From the NCBI GenBank assembly GCA_021604405.1, contig BQJA01000014.1, forward strand, positions 1 to 52,974: a stretch of DNA of 52,974 bases, written 5' to 3'. The stretch is from Nitrosomonas sp. (lineage in GTDB: Bacteria; Pseudomonadota; Gammaproteobacteria; Burkholderiales; Nitrosomonadaceae). The position numbers and the translations under genes were made by a program. The notes beneath the pieces are model-generated. The model had not been told where the DNA came from and did not search any database. It saw nothing but the letters and a program-made list of their open reading frames with translations. Of this stretch, positions 1 through 11,503 are shown one piece after another. The stretch's first letter is position 1, and each line of letters opens with the position of its first letter.

Positions 1-304
1 TACTCGAATAACTACTGTTTCAGCAGGCAATCCTGTGCCCGACTGTTAGCTACATCGCAAAAGGTAGTCGCACTGGACTTCTAAGTCAAGTAGTTTGTCA
101 TAAAATTTCCACTACAAATGTAGGGATGATAAATGAACCAATTAGATATTTCCATTACAAACAAATGGTTATTTAATGCGCACCATTTCTAAAAAATTTG
201 TGAAGAAATCCCGTATTTTTCAATTTTATTTTTAGCTAATTTCTAACAATAAAGACTCGACTCAATTTATCCGCGAAATCTCACTTGATTAAAAATTTTA
301 TCTA
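1..304. other. Non-coding leader region, no recognisable gene
   Basis: This stretch upstream of the copper operon is AT-rich and carries no open frame I can recognise. A 27-codon open frame runs in from the window edge and stops at base 84; it could be the tail of an upstream gene, but it shows no family motif. I see no tRNA, terminator or repeat here. Confidence 0.5.
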
Positions 305-331
305 TTGACACATACCCCTCCAGGGTATACT
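305..331 (+). promoter_or_regulatory. copA promoter with overlapping CsoR-type operator
   Basis: A TTGACA hexamer at 305-310 and TATACT at 326-331 form a sigma70-like promoter with a short 15 bp spacer. The spacer is filled by the palindrome ATACCC-CTCCA-GGGTAT at 312-328. This matches the known shape of CsoR operators (AT-flanked C-run/G-run dyads). Because a CsoR-like repressor is encoded as the third gene of the operon, the simplest reading is autoregulated copper-responsive repression. The operator assignment is inferred from the pattern and the context; binding is not shown. Confidence 0.65.
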
Positions 332-368
332 GTCACAATACCCAGTAAATGAGTAACGAGGTGGGAAA

Positions 369-2762
369 TTGAGTTCTTTACCGCTCAAGCAAATAGAATT
401 TCCAATTGAAGGCATGACTTGTGCTGCATGCGCAACACGTATCGAAAACAATCTTAATCGATTGCCAGGTGTCCAGGCTGCGGTGAATTTCGCCAGTGAA
501 AAGGCACAAGTAAGCTACGATGATTCCCTAACCAGAATCGACAAACTGATCAGCGCCATTGAAAAGGCCGGCTTTCATATCATCCCCCAATCCATACAGC
601 TACAAATATATAAAATGACCTGCGCCGCCTGCGCAAGGCACATCGAGGAAGCCCTAAATACATTGCCCGGTGTACTGGCGACTGTTAACGTCGCGACTGA
701 AACGGCCAATGTTAATTTCATTCGTGGCGCTGTTACTGCCGATGATCTAGTTAGCGCAGTTTGCAATGCCGGCTACGGTGCCAGCGTAATTACCGAAACC
801 AGCCGCTTGGAAGAAAAATCCCGACGGCAAGCCGCTTACCACCATGAACTTCGCATGTTCCTGATTTCTGCCGCCCTGACCTTGCCGCTGGTCTTAGAAA
901 TGGGCGTGATGTTTTCAGGTAATCATGAAGAATTGTTACCACGATGGCTGCAATGGTTATTGGCGACCCCCGTGCAATTCTGGGTTGGACGACGCTTTTA
1001 TATTGGCGGATGGCACGCGCTACGCAGCGGCAGCGCCAATATGGATGTGCTTGTTGCGCTCGGCACGAGTATGGCCTATTTTTTTAGCGCATTTGTAACA
1101 TTTTTTGCACTCGATCAGCATGTCTACTTTGAAGCGAGCGCCGCCATTATTACCCTCGTTTTACTAGGTAAAATCATGGAAGCCCGTGCCAAAGGAAAAA
1201 CTTCTGAAGCAATTGAAGCGCTAATCAAAATGCAACCTAAAACGGCAAGCGTTGAACGTGACGGAAAAATAATCGAAGTACTGGCAAACGACCTGAAAGT
1301 CGGTGACATATTTATCGTTCGTCCTGGCGAGAATCTACCCGTAGATGGAGTCGTCATCGAAGGCACATCAAGTGTGAATGAATCCATGCTGACCGGCGAG
1401 AGTTTACCGGTCAGCAAACAAGCAGGCGAAAAAGTCTTTGCCGCAACATCCAACCAGCAGGGGGTTTTGAAATGCCGCGCCACCAGCGTTGGCGCCCACA
1501 CTCAACTTGCCGCTATTATTCATCTGGTAGAAGAAGCACAAGGCTCCAAAGCACCGATTCAACGTATGGCCGATACTATTTCCGGAATATTTGTACCGAT
1601 TGTCGTCGCTATCAGTATTGCAACGTTCGGTATCACATGGTGGTTGGCTGGCGATTTTGTCACTGCCTTGATCAATGCTGTGGCAGTATTAGTGATTGCC
1701 TGCCCCTGCGCACTGGGATTGGCAACGCCAACCGCAATCATGGTTGGAACAGGACGTGGCGCACAAGCAGGTGTATTAGTAAAAAATGCGGCTGCACTGG
1801 AACAGGCGGAAAAAATTCAAACACTCGTTATCGACAAAACCGGCACTTTGACGGAAGGAAAACCACAAGTTACCGATGTTATTCCGGCGGCATCCATTAC
1901 CTCCCACGATTTTCTTCAAATTGCCGCTTCATTGGAACAAGGGTCTGAACATCCGCTTGCAAAAGCTATTATGGCACTTGCGTTGAAAAAAAACGTTCCG
2001 ACAAAACAGGTGACTGACTTCACTGCCATTACTGGCAATGGGGTTTCCGCCCGTATAGATACTTGCGAATACATACTTGGATCACCTAAATTTCTGACTG
2101 ATCACGGTGTACCTGTTGACGATAAACAAATCACAGCCTTACAAGCAACCGGAAAAACAGTCATTGGCGTTGCGTCTGCTAGTAAAAATTCACCTGAAAT
2201 GCTTGGTTATATCGCCATAGCTGATCGACTTCGAGCAACATCAATACAGGCTGTAAAACGTCTGCAAACGATGGGCATCGAAATAGTTATGCTAACAGGC
2301 GACAATACCAATACGGCAGCTGCCATTGCTAAACAGATTGGAATTAACAATTACCGCGCGGATGTATTACCTCAGGACAAAGCAAAAGAAGTCACAAGAA
2401 TGAAGGCTTGCGGACAGTTCACTGGAATGGTTGGTGACGGCATTAATGACGCGCCAGCACTGGCAGTGGCCGATGTCAGCTTTGCTATCGGTGCAGGCTC
2501 TGATGTAGCGATTGAAGCAGCTGATATCACCCTAATACGCAGCGACCTAATGAGTGTTGCAGATGCAATCTCTCTTTCACGTGCAACATTAAGAAAAATC
2601 CGCCAGAATCTTTTTTTTGCCTTTATTTACAATATACTAGGAATTCCATTGGCTGCAATTGGAATGCTTAGTCCAGTTATTGCGGGCGCAGCAATGGCGA
2701 TGAGTTCGGTATCGGTAGTTAGCAACTCTCTATTGCTAAAAAGATGGCAAGCAAATTCTTAA
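369..2762 (+). CDS. copA: Copper-translocating P1B-type ATPase CopA
   Basis: Inner-membrane P1B-type ATPase that exports Cu(I) from the cytoplasm. Two N-terminal heavy-metal-binding (HMA) domains carry CxxC motifs at residues 18-21 and 85-88, both in the form MTCAAC. The transmembrane CPC metal site is at 445-447, the phosphorylated aspartate in DKTGT at 489, the SEHP nucleotide-binding motif near 528, and GDGINDAP from about 689. At 797 residues it has normal family length. The start is TTG at 369, preceded by GAGGTG at 358-363; no in-frame ATG occurs before residue 16, inside the first HMA domain. It is the first gene of the operon copA-copZ-csoR, behind a promoter with a CsoR-like operator. 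Cu(I) specificity is inferred from CPC together with the partner genes. Confidence 0.96.
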   Translation: MSSLPLKQIEFPIEGMTCAACATRIENNLNRLPGVQAAVNFASEKAQVSYDDSLTRIDKLISAIEKAGFHIIPQSIQLQIYKMTCAACARHIEEALNTLPGVLATVNVATETANVNFIRGAVTADDLVSAVCNAGYGASVITETSRLEEKSRRQAAYHHELRMFLISAALTLPLVLEMGVMFSGNHEELLPRWLQWLLATPVQFWVGRRFYIGGWHALRSGSANMDVLVALGTSMAYFFSAFVTFFALDQHVYFEASAAIITLVLLGKIMEARAKGKTSEAIEALIKMQPKTASVERDGKIIEVLANDLKVGDIFIVRPGENLPVDGVVIEGTSSVNESMLTGESLPVSKQAGEKVFAATSNQQGVLKCRATSVGAHTQLAAIIHLVEEAQGSKAPIQRMADTISGIFVPIVVAISIATFGITWWLAGDFVTALINAVAVLVIACPCALGLATPTAIMVGTGRGAQAGVLVKNAAALEQAEKIQTLVIDKTGTLTEGKPQVTDVIPAASITSHDFLQIAASLEQGSEHPLAKAIMALALKKNVPTKQVTDFTAITGNGVSARIDTCEYILGSPKFLTDHGVPVDDKQITALQATGKTVIGVASASKNSPEMLGYIAIADRLRATSIQAVKRLQTMGIEIVMLTGDNTNTAAAIAKQIGINNYRADVLPQDKAKEVTRMKACGQFTGMVGDGINDAPALAVADVSFAIGAGSDVAIEAADITLIRSDLMSVADAISLSRATLRKIRQNLFFAFIYNILGIPLAAIGMLSPVIAGAAMAMSSVSVVSNSLLLKRWQANS

Positions 2763-2803
2763 CAACTTCACTTTAAATTAATTCAAACCAATATCTGCAA
2801 AAA

Positions 2804-3013
2804 ATGCAAACAACTACGATAAAAATTAAGGGCATGACTTGCATGGGCTGTGTCAATAGCGCAGAAAAAGTACTCGAAAAATTTACCGGCGTAATTAGCG
2901 CAGAAGTGTCACTGGATCAAGAACAAGCTGTAATCCAATACAATGCTGCAAAATCCAGCATTGCGCAATTTAAGCAAGCTATCAGGGATGCGGGTTTTGA
3001 TGTCATCGACTAA
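2804..3013 (+). CDS. copZ: Copper chaperone CopZ (single HMA domain)
   Basis: A 69-residue protein that is one ferredoxin-fold HMA domain. The Cu(I)-binding motif MTCMGC puts the cysteines at residues 13 and 16. Family members carry Cu(I) in the cytoplasm and hand it to the HMA domains of CopA. It lies 41 bp downstream of copA on the same strand. There is no strong ribosome binding site before the ATG, only an A-rich stretch. Its last four codons overlap the start of the csoR-like gene, suggesting coupled translation. A heavy-metal domain protein of other specificity is possible, but the neighbours favour copper. Confidence 0.92.
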   Translation: MQTTTIKIKGMTCMGCVNSAEKVLEKFTGVISAEVSLDQEQAVIQYNAAKSSIAQFKQAIRDAGFDVID

Positions 3014-3308
3014 TGAAAAAGCGCGTGGCGCGGAAAAAGCAGCTATTCAGTCAGATAAAGATGCACTAATCAAACGCCTGAATCGCATCGAAGGTCAAGT
3101 ACGTGGTGTCGCGAGAATGATTGTGGATGATCGATACTGTGTAGACGTTCTCAATCAGATTTCAGCGATGCAGTCGGCAATGGATGCCGTAGCCATGCAG
3201 TTACTGGAAAATCACACCCATGGTTGCGTACAAAGCGCCATTAAATCCGGAAATGGCGACGCAGCCATTAGTGAAATGATGACTGTGTTACGAAAATTTG
3301 CAAGATAA
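3000..3308 (+). CDS. csoR: CsoR-family copper-sensing repressor (DUF156)
   Basis: A 102-residue all-helical metal-sensing repressor of the CsoR/RcnR (DUF156) family. The metal ligands are visible as Cys47, His72 and Cys76. The spacings of 25 and 4 match C36, H61 and C65 of the copper sensor CsoR, and a tyrosine precedes the first cysteine as in CsoR. RcnR-type nickel/cobalt sensors have histidine at the last position instead. The open frame extends back to 2943, but I chose ATG 3000, which is preceded by GCGGG and overlaps copZ by only 14 bases; ATG 2988 is a second candidate. It probably represses its own operon through the palindrome at 312-328. The family is sure; the copper specificity comes from the ligands and the neighbours. 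Confidence 0.88.
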   Translation: MSSTNEKARGAEKAAIQSDKDALIKRLNRIEGQVRGVARMIVDDRYCVDVLNQISAMQSAMDAVAMQLLENHTHGCVQSAIKSGNGDAAISEMMTVLRKFAR

Positions 3309-3350
3309 CCGGAATAAAATAAAAAAAAACATTTATTACAGCATTTTCAG

Positions 3351-4787
3351 CTAAGATAGCTTTTGCTTTAGAATAGTGTTGACTTGCGCGGGATTGGCTT
3401 TACCCCGGGTGGCTTTCATTACCTGCCCTACGAGTGAATTAAAAGCTTTTTGCTTGCCACTACGATAATCCGCGACTTGCTGCGAATTAGCGACAAGTAT
3501 CTCATCGATCAACTTTTCAATTTCGCCACTATCTGATATTTGCTTTAAACCTTTATTCTCAATAATAGCATCAACATTACCGTCTTGTTCGCCGCGCCAC
3601 ATGCTGTCGAACACATTCTTGGCCATTTTTCCTGAAATAGTGTCATCACTGATACGTTGCAATAATGTTGCGAGTTGCACCGGATTAATTGGACAATCTG
3701 AAATCTCAATTCCTTCTTTATTCAACCGCCCGCTTACCTCACCCATGATCCAGTTAGCGCAGAGCTTGGCCTGAGATGGCAATTGTTTCACAGCACTTTC
3801 AAAAAAATCCGCCATTTCCCGGGTTGCGGTCAACACCATCGCATCATAGTCTGACAGGTCAAACGCAGTCACATAACGACGACGTCTTGCTTCAGGCAAT
3901 TCTGGCAACATCAACTCAACTTGATTAATCCATTCTTCAGATATTTCCAATGGCATTAAATCCGGGTCCGGAAAATAACGATAGTCGTGCGCTTCTTCTT
4001 TACTACGCATGGAACGGGTCTCATTCCTATCGGGATCATAAAGACGCGTCTCCTGATGAACTATCCCCCCGTCTTCTAAAATTTCAATTTGCCGCCTGAC
4101 CTCAAATTCAATCGCTTTCTCCATAAAACGAAATGAATTTAGATTCTTGATTTCGCAGCGTGTACCAAACTTATCTGACCCTTTTGGCCGCACAGACACA
4201 TTCGCATCGCAGCGAAAAGAACCTTCCTGCATGTTACCATCACAGATACCAATCCAGCGTACAAGCGAATGTAATGTTTTCGCATATACCACCGCTTCAG
4301 CACTGCTGCGCATGTCGGGTTCTGAAACGATCTCCAGTAATGGCGTACCTGCACGGTTAAGATCAATACCCGTCATGCCGTGGAAATCTTTATGCAATGA
4401 TTTACCCGCATCTTCTTCCAAATGCGCCCGCGTAAGACGCACTGTCTTTTCAACCTCATCCACCTGAATTCTGAGACACCCACCCTCAACCACCGGCAAC
4501 TCATATTGACTTATCTGATAGCCTTTTGGCAAGTCAGGGTAAAAGTAGTTTTTACGAGCAAAAATAGAAGGCGAGTTGATTTTTGCACCCACCGCCAAGC
4601 CAAATTTAATTGCGCGCTCAACCACACCTTTATTCAATACCGGCAAAACGCCTGGTAAAGCCAGATCCACCTCACATGCCTGCGTGTTTGGCATTGCGCC
4701 ATACGCAATTGAAGCGCCAGAAAAAATTTTTGATTGCGTCGAAAGCTGTGCATGAACCTCCAAACCGATAACAATTTCCCACTGCAT
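3351..4787 (-). CDS. gatB: Asp-tRNA(Asn)/Glu-tRNA(Gln) amidotransferase subunit B
   Basis: Transferase subunit of the GatCAB complex, which phosphorylates misacylated Glu-tRNA(Gln) or Asp-tRNA(Asn) and amidates it with ammonia supplied by GatA. At 478 residues it has the usual length. The N terminus ([13 protein letters not shown]) and the signature [11 protein letters not shown] near residue 270 are diagnostic, and the C-terminal tRNA-binding tail domain is complete. It is the last gene of the minus-strand set gatC-gatA-gatB, 59 bp after gatA, and converges on csoR with only 42 bp between stop codons. No clear intrinsic terminator is visible in that gap. Confidence 0.96.
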   Translation of the reverse strand: MQWEIVIGLEVHAQLSTQSKIFSGASIAYGAMPNTQACEVDLALPGVLPVLNKGVVERAIKFGLAVGAKINSPSIFARKNYFYPDLPKGYQISQYELPVVEGGCLRIQVDEVEKTVRLTRAHLEEDAGKSLHKDFHGMTGIDLNRAGTPLLEIVSEPDMRSSAEAVVYAKTLHSLVRWIGICDGNMQEGSFRCDANVSVRPKGSDKFGTRCEIKNLNSFRFMEKAIEFEVRRQIEILEDGGIVHQETRLYDPDRNETRSMRSKEEAHDYRYFPDPDLMPLEISEEWINQVELMLPELPEARRRRYVTAFDLSDYDAMVLTATREMADFFESAVKQLPSQAKLCANWIMGEVSGRLNKEGIEISDCPINPVQLATLLQRISDDTISGKMAKNVFDSMWRGEQDGNVDAIIENKGLKQISDSGEIEKLIDEILVANSQQVADYRSGKQKAFNSLVGQVMKATRGKANPAQVNTILKQKLS

Positions 4788-4846
4788 AAACAGGATAACC
4801 TTTTCTTACCACTAAATATTATGTTAATAGATTTACAACTTTTCCA

Positions 4847-6298
4847 TCAAACGCCGGGCATGCGAAGATGCCAGTCCGTTTCCAACTGATACCGATGTCC
4901 TACATTCAGCATTTGCGCTTCGGAAAAATAATTGCCAATAATATGCAGTCCGACTGGCCTGTTATTATTGCCAAATCCAACCGGGATAGACATGCCAGGT
5001 AATCCAGCCAGACTCGCTGCGCTGGTGTAGATGTCCGACAAATACATCTGAATTGGATCATTGTTTTTTTCACCCAGGTTAAAAGCAACGGTGGGTGTAG
5101 TCGGTCCCATTATAATGTCACATTGTTTAAAAGCATCGGCAAAATCCTGCGCAATCAAACGGCGTATTTTTTGCGCCTGAATGTAATATGCATCGTAATA
5201 ACCATGTGATAAAACGTAAGTACCAATCAAAATACGCCGCTTTACTTCCGCACCGAAACCTTTGGCGCGACTTTTTCGATACATGTCACTGAGATCGCTG
5301 TAAGATTTAGCACGATAACCATAACGCACACCATCAAAACGGGACAAATTGCTGGATGCTTCAGCGGGTGCCAGTACATAATAGACTGGAATAGAAAGGG
5401 GCGCATTCGGTAGCGACACTTCCACCATCTCAGCACCCAATTTACGATATTCGTCGAGCGCTCGCTCTACTGCAGCAGCAACATCGTTACTCATCCCCTT
5501 GGCAAAATATTCTTTGGGCAGACCAATACGCAATCCCGTAAGCGGGTTATCCAAATCCCGTGAATAATCTTCCGTCTCACGCTGCAAACTGGTTGAATCC
5601 CGCTCATCAAAGCCAACCATAACATTGAGCATCAGCGCCAGATCTTCTGTTGACTTTGCCATTGGCCCGCCTTGATCAAGACTTGAAGCAAATGCAATCA
5701 TGCCGTAACGTGATACTAACCCATAAGTTGGCTTAATCCCAGAAATTCCACATAGCGCCGCCGGTTGGCGAATAGAACCACCGGTATCCGTTCCTGTCGC
5801 TGCCGGCGCCATACGTGCCGCCACCACACAAGCTGAACCGCCAGAACTCCCGCCTGGCACCGCTGCAACATCCCAAGGGTTTCTAACTGGACCATAGAAG
5901 GAAGTCTCGTTACTTGATCCCATGGCGAATTCATCCATATTGGTTTTGCCAACATTAACCGCACCAATGCGATTAAAGCGTTCAATTACGCTGGCATTAT
6001 ATGGTGAAGTGAAATTTGACAACATTTTTGATCCGCAAGTTGTCAACCATCCTTTTGTACAAAAAATATCTTTCTGTGCAACAGGAATCCCAGTCAATGG
6101 ACTGGCATGTCCAGCCGCAATCATCTGGTCCGCCGTCTCAGCCTGCGCCAAACTCATCGCTTCATCAATCGTGATGTAAGCATTGTAATTTGGATTCAAT
6201 GTTCTGGTCCGTTGGAGGAATTCTTTTGTAAGCTCGACACTCGATATTTTTTTTTCTGCTAACTGCTGGGAAAGTTGTTTAAGACTGGCATTAAACAT
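4847..6298 (-). CDS. gatA: Asp-tRNA(Asn)/Glu-tRNA(Gln) amidotransferase subunit A
   Basis: Glutaminase subunit of GatCAB, an amidase-signature enzyme that releases ammonia from glutamine or asparagine for transfer by GatB. The Ser-cisSer-Lys triad is visible as Lys76 (AQKDIF), Ser151 in the glycine/serine-rich PGGSSGGS stretch, and Ser175 in DTGGSIRQ. The offset between the three is the same as in characterised GatA proteins. At 483 residues it is full length. It lies between gatC (120 bp upstream) and gatB (59 bp downstream) on the same strand. The longer gap to gatC shows no clear promoter, so a single operon is likely. Confidence 0.97.
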   Translation of the reverse strand: MFNASLKQLSQQLAEKKISSVELTKEFLQRTRTLNPNYNAYITIDEAMSLAQAETADQMIAAGHASPLTGIPVAQKDIFCTKGWLTTCGSKMLSNFTSPYNASVIERFNRIGAVNVGKTNMDEFAMGSSNETSFYGPVRNPWDVAAVPGGSSGGSACVVAARMAPAATGTDTGGSIRQPAALCGISGIKPTYGLVSRYGMIAFASSLDQGGPMAKSTEDLALMLNVMVGFDERDSTSLQRETEDYSRDLDNPLTGLRIGLPKEYFAKGMSNDVAAAVERALDEYRKLGAEMVEVSLPNAPLSIPVYYVLAPAEASSNLSRFDGVRYGYRAKSYSDLSDMYRKSRAKGFGAEVKRRILIGTYVLSHGYYDAYYIQAQKIRRLIAQDFADAFKQCDIIMGPTTPTVAFNLGEKNNDPIQMYLSDIYTSAASLAGLPGMSIPVGFGNNNRPVGLHIIGNYFSEAQMLNVGHRYQLETDWHLRMPGV

Positions 6299-6418
6299 GA
6301 TTTCTGCTATTTGAAACGGCGTGTGATAAGAAAATTGTTGTGACGCAACATTAAAACTTCAATGTGCTGCTGATAAAAAGTATAATAATTTCAAAGGAAC
6401 ACAAGAAAAGAACCAACT

Positions 6419-6706
6419 TCATTCTATAACCTTTGGCACGAGATAGAGCCCTTCCTCCACTTGCGGTGCAATTTCTTGAAACTGTTCCCGCTGATCAGAT
6501 TCTGTCACCACATCCTCACGTAATCGCTGCACCACATCCTGCGCATGTGACATCGGTTCAACCGCTGAAGTATCAACCGCTTGCATTTTCTCGATAAGAT
6601 TAAAAATTTCGGATAATTGCGCCAAAGCCATATGTGCTTCTTCTTCATTTGTTTCAATATAGGCGAGATCCGCAATACGCCTTACATCATTAAAAGATAA
6701 AGTCAT
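6419..6706 (-). CDS. gatC: Asp-tRNA(Asn)/Glu-tRNA(Gln) amidotransferase subunit C
   Basis: Small stabilising subunit (95 residues) that wraps the GatA-GatB interface. The family pattern is clear: an N-terminal helix with VRRIADLAYIE, a central LSEIFNLIEKMQAVDTS segment, and a C-terminal REQFQEIAPQVEEGLYLVPKVIE. It is the promoter-proximal gene of gatC-gatA-gatB and is divergent from mreB, with 147 bp between the two start codons. That divergent arrangement is common in betaproteobacteria. Confidence 0.95.
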   Translation of the reverse strand: MTLSFNDVRRIADLAYIETNEEEAHMALAQLSEIFNLIEKMQAVDTSAVEPMSHAQDVVQRLREDVVTESDQREQFQEIAPQVEEGLYLVPKVIE

Positions 6707-6787
6707 TTAAAATTGGAAACCTTATACTTATAATCAAAGAAGTATTAGGGTATCATGCCCCGTTTCATCGGCGCAGTCTTTTTTTGA

Positions 6788-7939
<1,152 letters not shown>

Positions 7940-8017
7940 ACTGAACTGTCAATATGAGATTTACACCCTCATATGGTTTTTATTTAATAATTAGACCAAC
8001 GCTAAACAACGTTAAAC

Positions 8018-8038
8018 TAAAGTTGATAATCAACTTTA
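8018..8038. other. AT-rich 9 bp perfect hairpin between mreB and mreC
   Basis: The arms TAAAGTTGA (8018-8026) and TCAACTTTA (8030-8038) are perfect complements around a TAA loop. There is no following T-run, so it is not a standard intrinsic terminator. It sits in the 192 bp mreB-mreC gap and could stabilise the mreB 3' end or set mreB above mreC in expression. The structure is seen; the role is a guess. Confidence 0.4.
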
Positions 8039-8131
8039 ATATGCGTTCCATTTTTCCAAAATCCACCTCATCGCACGTTTTGTGATACATAAAGTTTAAT
8101 CGACGCTTAACGTCTCGAAATACGGGATGAA

Positions 8132-9001
8132 ATGAAATCAGCCCCACAGTTTTTCAAACATGGTCCAAATCCGCTTACGCGGTTGCTATTTTTTGTAATG
8201 CTCTCGCTCCTTCTAATGACAGAAGATACCCGGTTTAAAAATTTTCCTGAAGTTCGCCAAGCAATCGCTGTATTGATTTATCCCTTACAAAAACTTGCGT
8301 ATTTGCCAGTTGTCGTGTTTGGCCAAGTCAACGAATTTATTTCCAATCTCCACTTGATTAAAGAAAATACTTATCTTAGGCAACGTTATCTTACTGATCA
8401 AGCGCGACTTCTGCACCTGCGTGATTTAGAAACTGAAAATTCTCATTTACGCAAATTGCTTAGCGCCTCAAAAAGAACAAAAACCAATGCTGTCATGGCC
8501 GAAATACTACATGTGCCACATGACCCTTTCAACCATAAAACCACTATCAATAAGGGCAGCCAGCACGGTATTGAAGCAGGACAAATAGTCACCGATGAAT
8601 TGGGGGTTATTGGCCAAATAACCTTAGTTTACGCTTGGGCAGCTGAGGTCACACTGATTACTGATAAAGATCACGCTGTACCAATACAAATTGCACGCAA
8701 TGGTCTTCGTTCAGTAATTTCAGGCACAGGAAAGAATGATGAATTAGAACTGCGCTATTTATCCGTTAATACCGATGTTCAACCAAATGATCTATTGGTT
8801 ACCTCAGGAATCGGAGGGGTTTATCCGCCCGGATTACCTGTAGCCAGTGTATCAAATATTGAACGCAATCCAGGCAGCGCATTTGCATCTGTCATGTGCA
8901 AACCCATCGCAGGCGTCAATCGTAACCGGCATTTATTGATACTGTCACCCATACCGCCTATACCAGAGAATCCAGTGGAAATATCTAGAAGTACGCCTTA
9001 A
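8132..9001 (+). CDS. mreC: Rod-shape-determining protein MreC
   Basis: Bitopic inner-membrane protein of the elongasome. It activates the PBP2-RodA synthase and connects it to MreB. The 289 residues comprise a short cytoplasmic start, one membrane segment near residues 12-30, a helical coiled-coil region (about 65-110, ending in LRDLETENSHLRKLL), and then the two beta-barrel domains typical of MreC with motifs such as GIEAGQIVTDELGVIGQI and VTSGIGGVYPPGLPV. The ATG follows GGGATGA at a suitable distance. mreD starts 20 bp downstream. Confidence 0.95.
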   Translation: MKSAPQFFKHGPNPLTRLLFFVMLSLLLMTEDTRFKNFPEVRQAIAVLIYPLQKLAYLPVVVFGQVNEFISNLHLIKENTYLRQRYLTDQARLLHLRDLETENSHLRKLLSASKRTKTNAVMAEILHVPHDPFNHKTTINKGSQHGIEAGQIVTDELGVIGQITLVYAWAAEVTLITDKDHAVPIQIARNGLRSVISGTGKNDELELRYLSVNTDVQPNDLLVTSGIGGVYPPGLPVASVSNIERNPGSAFASVMCKPIAGVNRNRHLLILSPIPPIPENPVEISRSTP

Positions 9002-9021
9002 AAAATAACTCAGAGGTGATT

Positions 9022-9540
9022 GTGTCAACCGACTATCCTAATCAAAACACGTTATCGCCTGCAAGTGGCTGGTTTATATTCACCACATTGATTGGCGCGT
9101 TATTACTCACAATGTTGCCACTTCAAGGGATATTTCTACATTTACGTCCCGATTTCGTTGCGCTGACAATATTTTACTGGAGTATTCACCAGCCTCACCG
9201 TGTTGGCATGAGTGTCGCATTTGGTATGGGTTTACTGGTAGACGTCAGCAATGCAGGCATACTCGGCCAGCATGCCATGGCATACTGCGTTATCACGTAC
9301 ATTGCAGTAATACTCCATCGACGCTTACGGTACTTTAATCCAACCCAACAGGCACCTCAGATTGGTCTCATCCTGCTGTTAATGCAATTTATTATTCTCA
9401 TTATCGGATTGCTAAGCGGTTATCGGTTTCCCGGTTGGTATTTTTTTCTTGCCACGATAACGGGCATGCTGATATGGCCACTAATCACTCTCTCACTCGA
9501 AAAACTCCAGAAGCTGAAAACAGACCCTGATGAGCTATGA
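9022..9540 (+). CDS. mreD: Rod-shape-determining protein MreD
   Basis: Polytopic inner-membrane partner of MreC in the elongasome. The 172 residues contain about five hydrophobic segments, and the family segment LRPDFVALTIFYW is followed by GLLVDVSNAGILGQHA. I chose GTG 9022 because AGAGG lies five bases upstream; an overlapping GTG at 9016 would put that ribosome binding site inside the gene and adds only two residues. The stop overlaps the ATG of mrdA by four bases (ATGA), indicating coupled translation. Confidence 0.92.
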   Translation: MSTDYPNQNTLSPASGWFIFTTLIGALLLTMLPLQGIFLHLRPDFVALTIFYWSIHQPHRVGMSVAFGMGLLVDVSNAGILGQHAMAYCVITYIAVILHRRLRYFNPTQQAPQIGLILLLMQFIILIIGLLSGYRFPGWYFFLATITGMLIWPLITLSLEKLQKLKTDPDEL

Positions 9541-11453
9541 ACCGTGCTATAGAGCTTCGAAACCATCCGCTTGAATTACATCATTTTCGGGTACGACTTG
9601 TCATCATTTCAGGTCTCGTTCTACTGTTATTTTTGCTGTTATTTATACGTTTTTATTACTTGCAAGTTTCGCAGAGCGAGCACTATCACACATTGGCGGA
9701 AGCAAACAGAATTTCAATACTTCCGCTGGTTCCAAATCGTGGCTTGATTTTTGACCGAAACGGAGAAGTTCTGGCGCAAAATTTTTCTACTTACACTTTA
9801 GAAATTGTTCCACGAGAAATTCCCGACCTTGGTGCCACACTGGATGATCTGTCACAGATTGTCAAAATAACGCAAGAAGACCGCCAACGATTTAAAAAAC
9901 TGATGCAAGAAAGCAAACGTTTTAAAAGCTTACCTATTCGCACCCGTTTATCAGATGAAGAAGTCGCACGTTTCGCCGCAAACCGTTACCGCTTTCCAGG
10001 TATAGAAATTAACGCGCGCGTACTGCGCCATTACCCCAGAGGGGAAAGCATCTCCCATGTTGTTGGCTATATTGGAAGAATTAATGACAAAGATCTGGAA
10101 CAACTGGAAGCCAATGATGAATTGGATAATTATCGTGGGTCTCAACATATTGGACGAATTGGTATTGAACAAAGTTTTGAGAACGATTTACATGGAATAA
10201 CAGGCTTTGAGGAAGTAGAAACCGATGCGGCAGGCCGATCAGTGCGCGTCATATCACGCACACCGCCTATTCCGGGCAATGACTTGACACTGTCACTAGA
10301 CATTCAGTTGCAGGAGAATGCTATAAAGGCATTTGGTGACTACCGGGGCGCATTGGTCGCAATGGACCCGATGACCGGTGAAATCCTTGCTTTTGTCAGC
10401 AAACCTGGCTTTGATGCCAATTTATTTGTCGGTGGCATTGATCATAACAATTGGGAATTACTTAACAATTCCATCGACAGACCACTAAATAATCGTGCAT
10501 TACGTGGATTATATCCGCCAGGGTCAGTATTTAAGCCATTTATGGCGCTAGCCGCACTTGAACTAAATAAACGCACACCTGAATACACCATCAGTGACGC
10601 TGGTTTTTTTAGTCTCCCCGGTACCAAGCGCCGTTTCCGCGACTGGAAACCAGGTGGTCACGGCATGGTTGATTTGCACAAATCGCTGGTTGTTTCATGT
10701 GACACTTATTTTTACAGTCTTGCCAATGATATGGGAATAAGAAATATTCACGAATATATTAGCCAATTCGGGCTAGGCAAGAAAACCGGTATTGATATTC
10801 TAGGTGAAGTTGGCGGGTTACTCCCTTCCCCAGAATGGAAAATGAAACGCCACAATCAGAAATGGTATACGGGAGACACCATCTCCGTTGGTATCGGGCA
10901 AGGGTACAATTTAACAACGCCGCTACAACTTACTTTTGCCACCACAATACTCGCCAGTAAAGGCAAAGCCTTCCGCCCTCATTTTGTAAAACAAGTCCAA
11001 AACAACACGCTGGGAAAAATTGAGAGAATAACCACACAACCACTTTATCAACTTGATATAAAACCGGAAAATATGGAACTGGTGCGAAACGCGCTGGTTG
11101 ATGTGACACGTCCCGGCGGTACAGCGGCGCGTGCAGGTGCCGATTCGGCTTATACTTTTGCTGGAAAAACTGGCACTTCCCAGGTAATTGGCATTAAACA
11201 GGGAGAAAGATACGATGAAAGCAAAATAAATGAATACCATCGTGATCACGCATTATTCATCGCATACGCGCCAGCCGATGAACCAACCATCGCATTATCG
11301 GTTCTGGTAGAAAACGGTGGACCGGGTGGTGCGACAGCTGCCCCTATCGCACGCAAAGTGCTCGATTATTATTTACTGAGAAAAGAATTTGATGACACAA
11401 GCGAAGAAACTACTGAACATCACGTAGAAACCACACATGAACATGACCACTAA
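9537..11453 (+). CDS. mrdA: Penicillin-binding protein 2, elongasome transpeptidase
   Basis: Monofunctional class B transpeptidase that crosslinks lateral-wall peptidoglycan in the periplasm. One N-terminal membrane anchor (about residues 20-42) is followed by the pedestal domain and the transpeptidase domain. The active-site motifs are SVFK with Ser330 and Lys333, SCD at 387-389, and KTG at 544-546. At 638 residues it is full length. The C-terminal tail after the catalytic domain is unusual, being rich in glutamate and histidine and ending in THEHDH. Translation is coupled to mreD by a four-base overlap; rodA, its glycosyltransferase partner, follows 50 bp later. Confidence 0.96.
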   Translation: MNRAIELRNHPLELHHFRVRLVIISGLVLLLFLLLFIRFYYLQVSQSEHYHTLAEANRISILPLVPNRGLIFDRNGEVLAQNFSTYTLEIVPREIPDLGATLDDLSQIVKITQEDRQRFKKLMQESKRFKSLPIRTRLSDEEVARFAANRYRFPGIEINARVLRHYPRGESISHVVGYIGRINDKDLEQLEANDELDNYRGSQHIGRIGIEQSFENDLHGITGFEEVETDAAGRSVRVISRTPPIPGNDLTLSLDIQLQENAIKAFGDYRGALVAMDPMTGEILAFVSKPGFDANLFVGGIDHNNWELLNNSIDRPLNNRALRGLYPPGSVFKPFMALAALELNKRTPEYTISDAGFFSLPGTKRRFRDWKPGGHGMVDLHKSLVVSCDTYFYSLANDMGIRNIHEYISQFGLGKKTGIDILGEVGGLLPSPEWKMKRHNQKWYTGDTISVGIGQGYNLTTPLQLTFATTILASKGKAFRPHFVKQVQNNTLGKIERITTQPLYQLDIKPENMELVRNALVDVTRPGGTAARAGADSAYTFAGKTGTSQVIGIKQGERYDESKINEYHRDHALFIAYAPADEPTIALSVLVENGGPGGATAAPIARKVLDYYLLRKEFDDTSEETTEHHVETTHEHDH

Positions 11454-11503
11454 CGAAAGTCGGCGAAAAAAGCGCAATATACTGAATTCACCAAGAGATA
11501 CTC

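Noticed and set aside
1..84. C-terminal fragment of an upstream gene running into the window
   Set aside because: The frame is only 27 codons and shows no recognisable motif.
1472..1948. 158-codon open frame on the plus strand inside copA
   Set aside because: It lies out of frame within a clear CopA sequence, is rich in Arg, Ser and Cys in a way typical of shadow frames, and has no ribosome binding site.
3000..3308. RcnR-type nickel/cobalt sensor
   Set aside because: The third ligand position is cysteine (Cys76), as in copper CsoR, and the gene sits in a copper operon.
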